From: Streptomyces niveus
GTDB lineage: Bacteria > Actinomycetota > Actinomycetes > Streptomycetales > Streptomycetaceae
Assembly (NCBI RefSeq): GCF_001723055.1
Contig: NZ_MDCR01000229.1
Coordinates: forward strand, 1 to 39,999
Direction: 5' to 3'
Length of the DNA stretch: 39,999 nucleotides
In this document: piece by piece, positions 30,980-39,120 of the stretch
How the letters are laid out: every line of letters starts with the position of its first letter
Position numbering within the stretch: the stretch's first letter is position 1
Program-made: the position numbers and the translations under genes
Notes under the pieces: model-generated
The model's database searches: none
What the model saw: the letters and a program-made list of their open reading frames with translations, nothing else
What the model was told of the DNA's origin: nothing

Positions 30980-31860
30980 ACCTCCAGCCCGCTCCCGACT
31001 CCGCAGAGGAAGCCGTCAGTTGCCACGCGCTGGACTACTCCTTCGGCGACACCAAGGCGGTCGACAGCCTCGACCTGTCCGTCCGCACCGGCGAGATCTT
31101 CGGCCTGCTCGGCCCCAACGGCGCCGGCAAGACGACCGCGATCCGCTGCATCACCACGCTCCTGCCGGTCCCGACGGACCGGGTGAAGGTGTTCGGGCAC
31201 GACGCCGCGAAGGAGCAGATGGCGGTACGGCGGCTACTCGGCTACGTACCGCAGCAGTTGTCCGCCGACGCCGCGATGACGGGCCGCGAGAACGTGACGC
31301 TGTTCGCCCGCGTCTTCGACGTCCCGCGCCGCGAACGCGCCGCCCGGGTCGCCCAGGCGCTGGACGTCGTCGATCTCACCGGCGCCGCCGACCGGATGGC
31401 CAAGACCTACTCCGGCGGCATGATCCGCCGGCTGGAACTCGCGCAGGCGCTGGTCAGCGCGCCCCGGCTGCTGATGCTCGACGAGCCGACGATCGGTCTC
31501 GACCCGATCGCCCGCAGCAGCGTCTGGGAGCACATCAACGCCGTACGGCAGGCCACGGGCATGACCGTGCTGGTGACGACGCACTACATGGACGAGGCCG
31601 AGCAGTACTGCGACCGGGTCGGGCTGATGCACCGGGGCCGGATCCACGCGCTCGGCACCTCCGACGAACTGCGTGGCCAACTGCGCGACCGCCGCCGCAA
31701 GGAGGCGCGTGAGGCGGGCACACCGGTGCCCGCCGGCGACACCGCCACACCGACGCTGGAGGACGTCTTCCGCGACGTGGCCGGCCAGGGCCTGGACGAG
31801 GAAGGAGGCGATTACAGCGATGTCAGAAGCGCACGACGGACGGCGTCCCGGCTCGGCTGA
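30976..31860 (+). CDS. ABC transporter ATP-binding protein, DrrA/NodI-like
   Basis: 294 residues from a GTG overlapping the MarR stop (GTGA). The NBD has Walker A GPNGAGKTT, the signature YSGGMIRR, Walker B LLMLDEPTIGLDPIAR and the switch His in TTHYMDEAE. After the NBD there is only a short C-terminal extension ending in PTLEDVFRDVAG. The 3' end overlaps the permease start by 41 bp, so translation is coupled. Its permease partner resembles ABC-2 exporters of drugs or lipids. Confidence 0.93.
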   Translation: MNLQPAPDSAEEAVSCHALDYSFGDTKAVDSLDLSVRTGEIFGLLGPNGAGKTTAIRCITTLLPVPTDRVKVFGHDAAKEQMAVRRLLGYVPQQLSADAAMTGRENVTLFARVFDVPRRERAARVAQALDVVDLTGAADRMAKTYSGGMIRRLELAQALVSAPRLLMLDEPTIGLDPIARSSVWEHINAVRQATGMTVLVTTHYMDEAEQYCDRVGLMHRGRIHALGTSDELRGQLRDRRRKEAREAGTPVPAGDTATPTLEDVFRDVAGQGLDEEGGDYSDVRSARRTASRLG

Positions 31861-32680
31861 TGCCGTCGACCCCGGACGGTTCGAGCTGCTGCTCGTACCG
31901 CCGGCGCCCCGGACGGGCTGGCGGGTACTGCCCGCCAGGGTCATCGCCATGTGCGTGGTCGAGCTCCAGAAGCTGCGTCACGACCGCACCGAGCTGTACA
32001 CCCGGGCCATCCAGCCCGCCCTCTGGCTGCTGATCTTCGGCGAGACCTTCACCCACATCCGGGCCATCCCGACCGGCGGCATCCCCTACATCGACTTCCT
32101 CGCGCCCGGCATCATCGCGCAGTCCGCGATGTTCATCGCGATCTTCTACGGCATCATGATCATCTGGGAGCGGGACGCCGGCATCCTGACCAAACTCCTC
32201 GTCACCCCGACCCCAAGAGCCGCGCTGATCAGCGGCAAGGCGTTCGCCTCCGGGGTGAAGGCGCTGATCCAGGCGGTCGTCGTGATCGTCATCGCCGCCG
32301 CCCTCGGGGTCGCGCTGACCTGGAATCCGCTGAAGCTGCTCGGGGTCGCGGTCGTGGTGATCCTCGGCTCGGCCTTCTTCTCGTGCCTGTCGATCACGAT
32401 CGCGGGCATCGTCCTGACCCGCGACCGGCTGATGGGCATCGGGCAGGCCATCACCATGCCGCTCTTCTTCGCCTCGAACGCCCTCTATCCGGTGGCGATC
32501 ATGCCCGGCTGGCTCCAGGTGGTCAGCAAGATCAACCCGCTCAGCTACCAGGTGGACGCGTTGCGCGGACTGCTGCTCGGCACCCCGTCCCATCTGCTGC
32601 TCGACTTCGGGGTGCTGATCTTCGCGGCGCTCGTGGGCATCACCACCGCGTCGTCGCTGCTGGGCCGGCTGGCGAGATGA
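31820..32680 (+). CDS. ABC-2 type transporter permease
   Basis: 286 residues with about six transmembrane segments after a 45-residue cytoplasmic N-terminus. The start ATG at 31820 is preceded by GGAGG 11 nt upstream and lies inside the ATPase gene. ABC-2 marks include WERDAGILTKLLVTPTPRAALISGKA and the C-terminal FFASNALYPVAIMPGWLQVVSKINPLSYQVDALRGLLLG. It forms a MarR-regulated exporter with the upstream ATPase. The overall layout repeats that of the TetR-regulated pair at 22615-24422, but the sequences are not close. Confidence 0.92.
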   Translation: MSEAHDGRRPGSADAVDPGRFELLLVPPAPRTGWRVLPARVIAMCVVELQKLRHDRTELYTRAIQPALWLLIFGETFTHIRAIPTGGIPYIDFLAPGIIAQSAMFIAIFYGIMIIWERDAGILTKLLVTPTPRAALISGKAFASGVKALIQAVVVIVIAAALGVALTWNPLKLLGVAVVVILGSAFFSCLSITIAGIVLTRDRLMGIGQAITMPLFFASNALYPVAIMPGWLQVVSKINPLSYQVDALRGLLLGTPSHLLLDFGVLIFAALVGITTASSLLGRLAR

Positions 32681-32714
32681 GCGCCGGCCCACGCGACCGC
32701 CCGCGCCCGCGCGT

Positions 32715-33089
32715 TCAGCGCGAGTACGCCGCCCGCACCGCGTCCTCGGCCAGCGACAGCGCCTGGGCCCGGGCCAGGCCGAGGCGCCTCGCCTGTTCCG
32801 CGTACTCCTGCGCCGCTGCCGCCGCCTTGCGGTCGGCCGCGTCGCCCGCCGCCGCGACGAACGTGCCGTTCCTGCCGCGCGTCTCGATCACCCCGTCCGA
32901 CTCCAGCGCCCGGTAGGCCTTGGCGACGGTGTTGGCCGCGAGGCCGAGTTCCTCGGCGAAGCCCCGTACCGTCGGAAGCTTGTGTCCCACGGGCAGCGCG
33001 CCCGAGCGCGCCAATTCGGAGATCTGGGTGCGCAGTTGCTCGTACGGGGCGGCAGCCGCGTCGTCGTCGATGGCGATTCTCAAGGTCAC
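32715..33089 (-). CDS. GntR family regulator, YtrA/YhcF subfamily
   Basis: 124 residues from a GTG at 33089. The winged HTH occupies about 15-80 (PYEQLRTQISELARSGALPVGHKLPTVRGFAEELGLAANTVAKAYRALESDGVIETRGRNGTFV). The short C-terminal helical tail is the mark of the YtrA subfamily, which usually controls ABC exporters and lacks a large ligand domain. It converges on the ABC permease at 32680, so it could act on that operon or elsewhere. A GACAAT box eight nt before the GTG suggests a leaderless mRNA. The open frame upstream to 33551 is a shadow of the acetyltransferase gene. Confidence 0.9.
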   Translation of the reverse strand: MTLRIAIDDDAAAAPYEQLRTQISELARSGALPVGHKLPTVRGFAEELGLAANTVAKAYRALESDGVIETRGRNGTFVAAAGDAADRKAAAAAQEYAEQARRLGLARAQALSLAEDAVRAAYSR

Positions 33090-33222
33090 CCGGCCGATTG
33101 TCCCCCATCCCCCGCGATCCGCCCCCGTGTCCGCCGCGGCGTTCACCGGCGCGTCCGCCCTCTCGTCGCCCGCCCGAAAATGAGAGGCGTGCCGGCGGCG
33201 CGCCCGCGTACCGTGCCGCTCC

Positions 33223-34143
33223 ATGACTGTGATCGTTCGTGACTTCCGCCCCGAGGACGCCGCCGCCGTCGTCCGCGTCCGGCGTGCCACCGTGCCGTAC
33301 GCGGTGACGACCGAGGAGGCCCTGCACTTCGCGGTGCGCGGTGCCAACCCGGCGTCGAAGTACCGCATGCTGGTCGCCGAGTACGACGGGGAGGTCGTCG
33401 GCACCTCGCATGTCGCGCTCGCGTACGACAGCGACGAACCGGGTGTCGCCCGTCTCAACCCCCATGTGCGCCCCGACCACACGGGCAAGGGCATCGGATC
33501 GGCGATCCTGCGGACCGCCGAGGAGCATCTGACCGCCGAGGGCGCGACCACCCTCTACACCTGGGTCAACGACGTCCCGGCCGGCCGCGCCTTCGCCGAG
33601 CGCCGGGGCTACTCGCCGCTGCGTACCGCGCACTTCCAGCGGCTGGATCTGGCGGCTGCCGCGCTGCCCGGACCTCCGGTGCTGCCCGCCGGCTACACCC
33701 TGGCGACGGCGGCGGACTTCGCCGGCGACCCGCGGCCGGTGTTCGAGGCCGACGCCGAGGCCACGTCGGACGAACCGGGCGACGTCAGTACGGACCTCGA
33801 CGACTACGAGGACTGGCTGAACCAGACCTGGAACCACCCCTGTCTGGACCACGGACTGAGCACCGTCGTGGTCAGCGACGGCAGGATCGCGGCCTTCACC
33901 GCCGCCCACACCGACGGGGCGAGCACCTATCTGTCGGCCATGACGGGCACCTTGCGCGACCATCGCGGCCTGGGTCTGGCCAAGGCCGCCAAGGTCGACT
34001 CGCTGCGCCGCGCCCGCGCCGCCGGTTACACGGACGCCTTCACGAACAACGACGCGGGCAACGGGCCGATGCTCGCGGTCAACAGCTGGTTCGGCTACCA
34101 GATCTGCGCCTCGGAGGTACGCCATGTCCGCACGCTCGGCTGA
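33223..34143 (+). CDS. GNAT acetyltransferase with two GNAT domains
   Basis: 306 residues. The first GNAT domain (about 4-145) has the acetyl-CoA loop VRPDHTGKGIGSAIL. The second (about 155-300) has a similar TLRDHRGLGLAKAAK. Both appear to bind cofactor, unlike fusions where one half is degenerate. Small-molecule or aminoglycoside-like substrates are typical for double GNATs, but the substrate is unknown. TACCGT (33209-33214) ends eight nt before the ATG and no ribosome-binding site is present, so it is probably leaderless. It overlaps the next gene by 20 bp. Confidence 0.9.
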   Translation: MTVIVRDFRPEDAAAVVRVRRATVPYAVTTEEALHFAVRGANPASKYRMLVAEYDGEVVGTSHVALAYDSDEPGVARLNPHVRPDHTGKGIGSAILRTAEEHLTAEGATTLYTWVNDVPAGRAFAERRGYSPLRTAHFQRLDLAAAALPGPPVLPAGYTLATAADFAGDPRPVFEADAEATSDEPGDVSTDLDDYEDWLNQTWNHPCLDHGLSTVVVSDGRIAAFTAAHTDGASTYLSAMTGTLRDHRGLGLAKAAKVDSLRRARAAGYTDAFTNNDAGNGPMLAVNSWFGYQICASEVRHVRTLG

Positions 34144-34678
34144 GACCGGGCCGGACACCACCGGCGAGGTCCAGGTCGAGGTGCGCCTGGTCAAGGCGGG
34201 CCGTACGAAGATCAGTTACCCCGCGACCCTGGTCGCCGACGACGGCACGCACCTGGTGGTGCGCGCGCCCTGGGCGGCCCCCGGCGTACGGGACTTCGGC
34301 TTCGTACGCTTCGAGCCGGGCGATGTCTTCACCGAGCACTACTGGCGCGACCGCTGGTACGCGGTGAAGGAGGTCCGTACGGGCGACGGGACGCTCAAGG
34401 GCTGGTACTGCGACGTGACGCGGCCGACGGTCGTGCACGGCCGGGGCCCCGGCGCGCTCCGCTACGAGTTGCTGGTCGAGGACCTGGATCTGGACCTGTG
34501 GGCGTCGGCGGACGGCGGGACGGTCCTGCGGCTCGACGAGGACGAGTTCGAGGAGAGCGGCCTCGCGGACCGGGACCCGGTGGCGGCCGACGCGGCGCGC
34601 CGCGCACTGGACGAGCTCGAACTCCTCGTACGCGACGGTGCGTTCACGACCCTGCTGGGTCGGCCCCGCCCGTCGTAG
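34124..34678 (+). CDS. DUF402 domain protein (FomD-like)
   Basis: 184 residues, overlapping the GNAT gene by 20 bp and so co-translated with it. The DUF402 region is clear around residues 70-165: EHYWRDRWYAVKEVRTGDGTLKGWYCDVTRPTVVHG, then the acidic DLDLDLWASADGGTVLRLDEDEFEESGL. Family members such as FomD are metal-dependent nucleotide hydrolases (FomD cleaves a CMP-phosphonate). A nucleotide diphosphatase role is inferred from family. Its 3' end overlaps that of the convergent methyltransferase-NUDIX gene by 35 bp. Confidence 0.88.
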   Translation: MSARSAETGPDTTGEVQVEVRLVKAGRTKISYPATLVADDGTHLVVRAPWAAPGVRDFGFVRFEPGDVFTEHYWRDRWYAVKEVRTGDGTLKGWYCDVTRPTVVHGRGPGALRYELLVEDLDLDLWASADGGTVLRLDEDEFEESGLADRDPVAADAARRALDELELLVRDGAFTTLLGRPRPS

Positions 34679-35780
34679 TGTCGGTGTCGGTCTTGGCCAG
34701 CAGGACCGCGCGCGATATGCCGTCCGGGTCGTGGGCGATCGGGTCGGCGTCCTCGTGCCAGTGGATGACGAAGCGCTCCCCCGCCCGGTACGCCTCCAGG
34801 CCCGCGCGGCAGTACGCGACCATGTCGTCCGGGAGCGCGGACAGCGGGTGCCAGGAGAGACCCGAACACTTGGCGGGCTCCCGGTTGTACGGCTCCCAGG
34901 ACGCCCGCTCCGCCTCGTACCGCACCTCGAAGAACCAGCCGGTGCGCGGGCGTCCGCCGGGGCCCCGGTGGTGCATGACCAGAGCCGTCCGCAGGTCGTC
35001 GGGGTCCAGGGCGGCGCCGATCTCCTCGGCCGCCTCGCGGATCATCGCGGCGCGGACGTCCTCACCGTCCTCGACATGGCCCGCCGGGGCGTTGAGCAGA
35101 TCGTCCGCGTATCCCGTGCCGGACCGGCGGGCGAGCAGCACCTCGTCGCCCCTGCGCAGGATCAGATGGACGTCGACCACTTCCGTGTGACGGCGGTGCT
35201 GGGCGGCGTGGGCGATCAGCGCGTACCGCTCGTCGTCGACGGCGCGGCCCCAGAGTGTGGCGTCGGCCGAGAGATGTTCGTGCTGGACGCGCTCGACGAG
35301 CGGGGCGACGGACATCGTGACGCGGGTCGCCGGCAGTCCGGCGCCGGCCCAGACGCCTTCGATGAGCAGCAGCCGCCCGCCGGGGCGCAGCAGCGACAGC
35401 CAGTGGGTCAGGGCGCGGTCCGGATCGGGCAGCAGCCACAGGACATGACGGGCCATGATCACGTCGAACGTCCGCTCCCCCACGGGGGGCCTGGCCGCGT
35501 CGCCGACCAGCACTTCCGTGTCCGTGCCGGAGAGCTTGGCCCTGGCGAGCCCGACCATGCGCGGCGAGAGGTCGACGGCGGTGACGCGGTGGCCCTGCTC
35601 GGTGGCGAGGAGGGCGAGGCTGCCGGTGCCGCAGCCGAGGTCGAGCACCCTGGACGGCTCGGCGGGCAGCCAGCCGGCGAGCCTGGCGGCCCACGCCTTG
35701 CGCACGGACGGATCGAGCAGCCCGTGGTCGGGCTCCTCGTCGAACGAGTCTGCGGCGGCGTCCCAGTCGATCGGGGTCAT
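34644..35780 (-). CDS. Bifunctional SAM methyltransferase / NUDIX hydrolase fusion
   Basis: 378 residues from an ATG at 35780; an in-frame extension to 35888 has no site. The N-terminal half is a class I methyltransferase with motif I VLDLGCGTG (45-53), followed by AVDLSPRM. The C-terminal half is a NUDIX hydrolase with a full Nudix box from Gly234 to Gly256: GHVEDGEDVRAAMIREAAEEIG. Similar fusions are common in Streptomyces, but no biochemical role is firmly known to me. A joint modification and pyrophosphate-cleavage role on a nucleotide-type substrate is an inference. It lies next to a DUF402 hydrolase on the opposite strand. Confidence 0.9.
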   Translation of the reverse strand: MTPIDWDAAADSFDEEPDHGLLDPSVRKAWAARLAGWLPAEPSRVLDLGCGTGSLALLATEQGHRVTAVDLSPRMVGLARAKLSGTDTEVLVGDAARPPVGERTFDVIMARHVLWLLPDPDRALTHWLSLLRPGGRLLLIEGVWAGAGLPATRVTMSVAPLVERVQHEHLSADATLWGRAVDDERYALIAHAAQHRRHTEVVDVHLILRRGDEVLLARRSGTGYADDLLNAPAGHVEDGEDVRAAMIREAAEEIGAALDPDDLRTALVMHHRGPGGRPRTGWFFEVRYEAERASWEPYNREPAKCSGLSWHPLSALPDDMVAYCRAGLEAYRAGERFVIHWHEDADPIAHDPDGISRAVLLAKTDTDTTTGGADPAGS

Positions 35781-35865
35781 ACGACGATGGTCCCATCCGC
35801 CACCGACAGTCCGGACGGGCGGGCTCTCGGTCACCGTGAGCGGAAGCGGTTCGTCCGTAAACGCC

Positions 35866-35913
35866 GGAAGGGCCGCGGCTGTCCCCAAGTGCCGGGACAG
35901 TCGCGGCCCTTCC
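35866..35913 (-). terminator. Very strong hairpin terminator of tctCBA
   Basis: 20-bp arms (35866-35885 and 35894-35913) pair at 19 positions and the remaining position is G-U in one orientation. The loop is 8 nt. It sits six bp after the tctA stop and separates the operon from the methyltransferase-NUDIX gene on the same strand. Confidence 0.85.
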
Positions 35914-35919
35914 GGTGCG

Positions 35920-37434
35920 TCACACGGACACCTTCGTCTCCTCGTCCTGCTTACGGCGGCCCGGTACGAGCTTGCGTACCAGGGGCCAGCAGACGATCAG
36001 CGCGATCACCGCGTAGACGGTCACCGAGAAGGGCGTGTTCACCAGGCCGGTGACGCTTCCGTCGCTGATCTGGAGCGCCCTGCGCATCTGCTGCTCGGCG
36101 GCCGGGCCGAGGATGACACCGATGACGGCCGGCAGCACCGGCAGTCCGTAGCGCCGCATACCGAACCCGATCAGACCGATGATCAGCAGGATCACCAGGT
36201 CCAGGGCCTCGCCGCCCACGGCGTACGCGCCGACCGCGGCGAAGAACAGGATGCCCGCGTAGAGATAGGGGCGCGGGATCCGCAGCAGCTTCACCCACAC
36301 CGGGGCGAGCGGCAGGTTCAGTGCCAGCAGCAGCACCATGCCGACGAACAGCGAGGCGATCAGGCCCCACACCAGCTCCGACTCGCGCTCGAACAGCAGC
36401 GGTCCCGGCTGGATGCCGTACTGCTGGAACGCGGCCAGCATCACCGCGGCGACGGCGGTCGTCGGCAGACCGAGGGTCAGCATCGACACGAGCGTTCCGG
36501 CGGCCGACGCGGACGCGGCCGACTCGGGGCCCGCGACGCCCTCGATGGCGCCCTTGCCGAACTCCTTCTTGTGCTTGGAGAGCCGCTTCTCGGTGACGTA
36601 CGAGAGGAACGTCGGAATCTCCGCGCCGCCGGCCGGGATCGCGCCGAACGGGAAGCCGATGAGCGGCCCGCGCAGCCACGGCTTCCAGGTGCGCCGCACG
36701 TCGTCCTTGCCGAGCCACGGGCGGCCGACCGGAACGGGCTCGCCGGAGGAGCGCCGCAGATGCGCGGCGACCCACAGGGCCTCGCCGATCGCGAAGAGAC
36801 CGACGGCGACGATCACGACGTCGATGCCGTCCGCGAGTTCGAGCGTGCCGAAGGTGAGGCGCTGCTGGCCGGTCATCTGGTCCAGGCCGACGAGGCCGAT
36901 GGTCAGACCGATGAGCAGTGAGGAGAGCCCGCGGATCCGGGAGGAGCCGAGGACCGAGGTGACGGCGATGAACGCCAGCACCATGATCGCGAAGTAGTCG
37001 GGCGCGCCGATGTCGACGGCGAGGGAGGCGACGGTCGGGGCGAGGACGACCAGCAGGATCGTGCCGATCATGCCGCCGATGAAGTGACCGCCCGCCGCCG
37101 CGGCGAGCGCCTGCGCGCCGCGTCCCGCCTTGGCCATCGGGTTGCCCTCGATGGCGGCGACCACCGCCGCGCTCTCACCGGGGGTGTTGAGCAGGATCGA
37201 GGTGGTGGAGCCGCCGAACATGGCGCCGTAGTAGATGCCGGCGAACATGATGAACGCGCCGGTCGGCTCCAGGCCGTAGGTGACGGGGAGCAGCAGGGCG
37301 ACGGCCATGGCCGGGCCGATGCCGGGCAGCACACCGATCGCGGTGCCGAGCAGTACGCCGATCGCCGCCCAGAGCAGGTTCATCGGCGTGAGCGCCGTAC
37401 CGAACCCGTCCATCAGGGAGTTGAGGGAGTCCAT
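35920..37434 (-). CDS. tctA: Tripartite tricarboxylate transporter, large membrane subunit
   Basis: 504 residues, about twelve transmembrane segments, normal for TctA. Conserved segments [22 protein letters not shown] and [22 protein letters not shown] are present, with a similar motif in the second half ([24 protein letters not shown]). TctA is the main channel of a secondary, SBP-dependent importer of citrate or other carboxylates. Its ATG follows the tctB stop by three nt. A very strong terminator follows. The citrate assignment rests on the shared regulatory element with citM and the CitB-like gene; TTT systems can also carry other acids. Confidence 0.94.
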   Translation of the reverse strand: MDSLNSLMDGFGTALTPMNLLWAAIGVLLGTAIGVLPGIGPAMAVALLLPVTYGLEPTGAFIMFAGIYYGAMFGGSTTSILLNTPGESAAVVAAIEGNPMAKAGRGAQALAAAAGGHFIGGMIGTILLVVLAPTVASLAVDIGAPDYFAIMVLAFIAVTSVLGSSRIRGLSSLLIGLTIGLVGLDQMTGQQRLTFGTLELADGIDVVIVAVGLFAIGEALWVAAHLRRSSGEPVPVGRPWLGKDDVRRTWKPWLRGPLIGFPFGAIPAGGAEIPTFLSYVTEKRLSKHKKEFGKGAIEGVAGPESAASASAAGTLVSMLTLGLPTTAVAAVMLAAFQQYGIQPGPLLFERESELVWGLIASLFVGMVLLLALNLPLAPVWVKLLRIPRPYLYAGILFFAAVGAYAVGGEALDLVILLIIGLIGFGMRRYGLPVLPAVIGVILGPAAEQQMRRALQISDGSVTGLVNTPFSVTVYAVIALIVCWPLVRKLVPGRRKQDEETKVSV

Positions 37435-37437
37435 GGT

Positions 37438-38007
37438 CTAGATCACTCCCATCAGCGGGCCACCGGGGAGGGGGACGCCGAGCAGGTTGTTGAAGATGAA
37501 GTAGGTGAAGAGGGAGAGGCCCGCGGCGATGAGCGGGTCACGGCTCGGATGGCGGCTGCCGAGCGCGTACGCGGAGCCCCAGAAGAGCAGCGCCCCGGAT
37601 ATGGGGAAGCCGAGGGGGCCGATGAGTACGGCGTTGCCGAGGAAGACCCCGGCGAGGAGCAGCACGGTGCGCCAGTCGCTGGGTTCGCTGAGGTCGATGT
37701 CCTCGCCGGTCTCCGACTCGCCGCGACCGCCGCGCAGGACGTCGAGGCTGAGCAGGACGGCCAGGACGAGCAGACCGATGCCGATGACGATCGGCACGGT
37801 CTTGGGGCCGACCGGTCCGCGCTGGGTGATGTCGACGTCCATGGTCAGGGCGTCGGTGAGGACGAGCACCCCGAGGACGAACAGCATGAGGCTGACGCCG
37901 AGTTCGGAGTGCTCGCGCAGCCAGGAGGCGCCGCGGGACGCGGAGGTCTCCTCTTTGGGAGGCGCGCTGGGAGGCGTGTTGGCAGGGGTGTTCGGTCGGG
38001 CGGTCAC
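37438..38007 (-). CDS. tctB: Tripartite tricarboxylate transporter, small membrane subunit
   Basis: 189 residues with four hydrophobic segments after a 35-residue polar N-terminus, the usual TctB topology. It starts with a GTG that overlaps the tctC stop (GTGA). TctB is poorly conserved in sequence and is called largely from its position between tctC and tctA. Confidence 0.9.
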   Translation of the reverse strand: MTARPNTPANTPPSAPPKEETSASRGASWLREHSELGVSLMLFVLGVLVLTDALTMDVDITQRGPVGPKTVPIVIGIGLLVLAVLLSLDVLRGGRGESETGEDIDLSEPSDWRTVLLLAGVFLGNAVLIGPLGFPISGALLFWGSAYALGSRHPSRDPLIAAGLSLFTYFIFNNLLGVPLPGGPLMGVI

Positions 38008-38987
38008 AGTCCGAGCTCCTTCAGGACGGATTCCACGCGCTTGTCCTCGGCGGCGAGGAAGTCGCCGAATTTCTCACCGGTGAGGAAGGCGTCGTCCCAG
38101 CCGTTCTTCTTCAGCGAGTCCTTCCACTGAGGTGAGGCGTGCAGCTCCTCGAAGAAGGCGATGAGCTTGTCGCGCTCGGCGTCGGAGAGTCCGGGGGGCG
38201 CGACGACGCCGCGCCAGTTGGTGAAGTCGGTGTCGAGTCCGGCCTCGCGCAGGGTGGGCGCGTCCATGCCGGGGGTGCGCTCGGGGCCGGTGACGGCCAG
38301 CAGCCGCAGCTCGCCCGCCTCGATCTGGTCGCGGTACTCGCCGAGACCGGAGACACCGAAGGCGACCTTGTTGCCGAGGATGGAGGCGAGGAGTTCGCCG
38401 CCGCCGTCGAAGGGGACGTAGTTGACGGTCTTCGGCGCGATCCCGGCGGCCCGCGCCATCAGCATGGGCGCGAGGTGGTCGGGTCCGCCGGGCGACGAGC
38501 CGCCGCCGACGGGCAGCTTGGCCGGGTCCTTCTTCCAGGCCGTGACCAGCTGGTCGAGCGTCTTGTACGGGGAGTCCTTGCCGACGACGACGATGTCGGT
38601 CTCCTCGCTGATGCGCGCGATCGGCGTCGTGTCGGCGAGGGTCTCGTGCGAGTTGTTGGTGCGTACGGCGCCGACGACGCCGAGGCCCATGGAGACGGCG
38701 AGCTTGCCGTTGCCGTGCTCGCTGACGGCGCGGGCGAGACCGACGGTGCCGCCCGCTCCCGGCAGGTTGAAGACCTCGATGTTGTGGTTGAGTTCGGCGT
38801 CCTCGGCGTTCTTGGCCATGGTGCGGGCGGTGATGTCGTAGCCGCCGCCCGGCGTGTTCGGGACCATGAAGCGCAGACCGGGTATCTGGGTTCCGGTGTC
38901 GCCGCCACTGCCCACGGAAAGCAGCGGCGGACCCACCAGCACCAGCAGCGCGGCCCCGAGGAGGGCGAGGGGAGTGCGGAAACGCAC
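38004..38987 (-). CDS. tctC: Tripartite tricarboxylate transporter substrate-binding protein
   Basis: 327 residues from a GTG. A hydrophobic N-terminus (TPLALLGAALLVLVGPPLL) is followed by a mature Bug/TctC-type binding protein with MVPNTPGGGYDITARTMAKN and GAGGTVGLARAVSEHGNG, the two conserved carboxylate-binding loops. It captures a di- or tricarboxylate outside and hands it to TctAB. No lipobox cysteine is present, which is unusual for a Gram-positive binding protein; it may stay anchored by its uncleaved N-terminus. The promoter region carries the CitB-type element. Confidence 0.93.
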   Translation of the reverse strand: MRFRTPLALLGAALLVLVGPPLLSVGSGGDTGTQIPGLRFMVPNTPGGGYDITARTMAKNAEDAELNHNIEVFNLPGAGGTVGLARAVSEHGNGKLAVSMGLGVVGAVRTNNSHETLADTTPIARISEETDIVVVGKDSPYKTLDQLVTAWKKDPAKLPVGGGSSPGGPDHLAPMLMARAAGIAPKTVNYVPFDGGGELLASILGNKVAFGVSGLGEYRDQIEAGELRLLAVTGPERTPGMDAPTLREAGLDTDFTNWRGVVAPPGLSDAERDKLIAFFEELHASPQWKDSLKKNGWDDAFLTGEKFGDFLAAEDKRVESVLKELGL

Positions 38988-39045
38988 GTGTGCCGCCTTT
39001 CAGGGAAGCAAGTGGTAGGGGAGTGAGGTGGCCCACATGTTGCCT

Positions 39046-39062
39046 TCGCGTTAAGAAGCTGT
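39046..39062 (-). promoter_or_regulatory. CitB-type candidate operator in the tctC/citB intergenic region
   Basis: TCGCGTTAAGAAGCTGT matches 15 of 17 bases of the element before citM (15091-15107) and has the same orientation to its transporter gene. It lies 59-75 bp upstream of tctC and 59 bp upstream of the divergent response-regulator start. No good -10 follows at the right distance on the tctC side, which suits an activator-dependent promoter. Confidence 0.6.
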
Positions 39063-39085
39063 CTCTCTTCCGGAATCAACGGACG

Positions 39086-39114
39086 TTGTGGTCGTTGCGG
39101 TCGCGGCCTAGCGT
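39086..39114 (+). promoter_or_regulatory. Promoter of the CitB-like response regulator gene
   Basis: TTGTGG (39086-39091) and TAGCGT (39109-39114) are 17 bp apart. The -10 ends six nt before the GTG start with no ribosome-binding site, so the transcript is probably leaderless. Confidence 0.6.
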
Positions 39115-39120
39115 GTCCGC

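Noticed and set aside
22615..32680. Two DrrAB-like ABC exporters read as a duplication
   Set aside because: The two pairs share only family motifs. The ATPases differ in length and C-terminal domain, and the regulators belong to different families (TetR and MarR), so a recent duplication is not supported.
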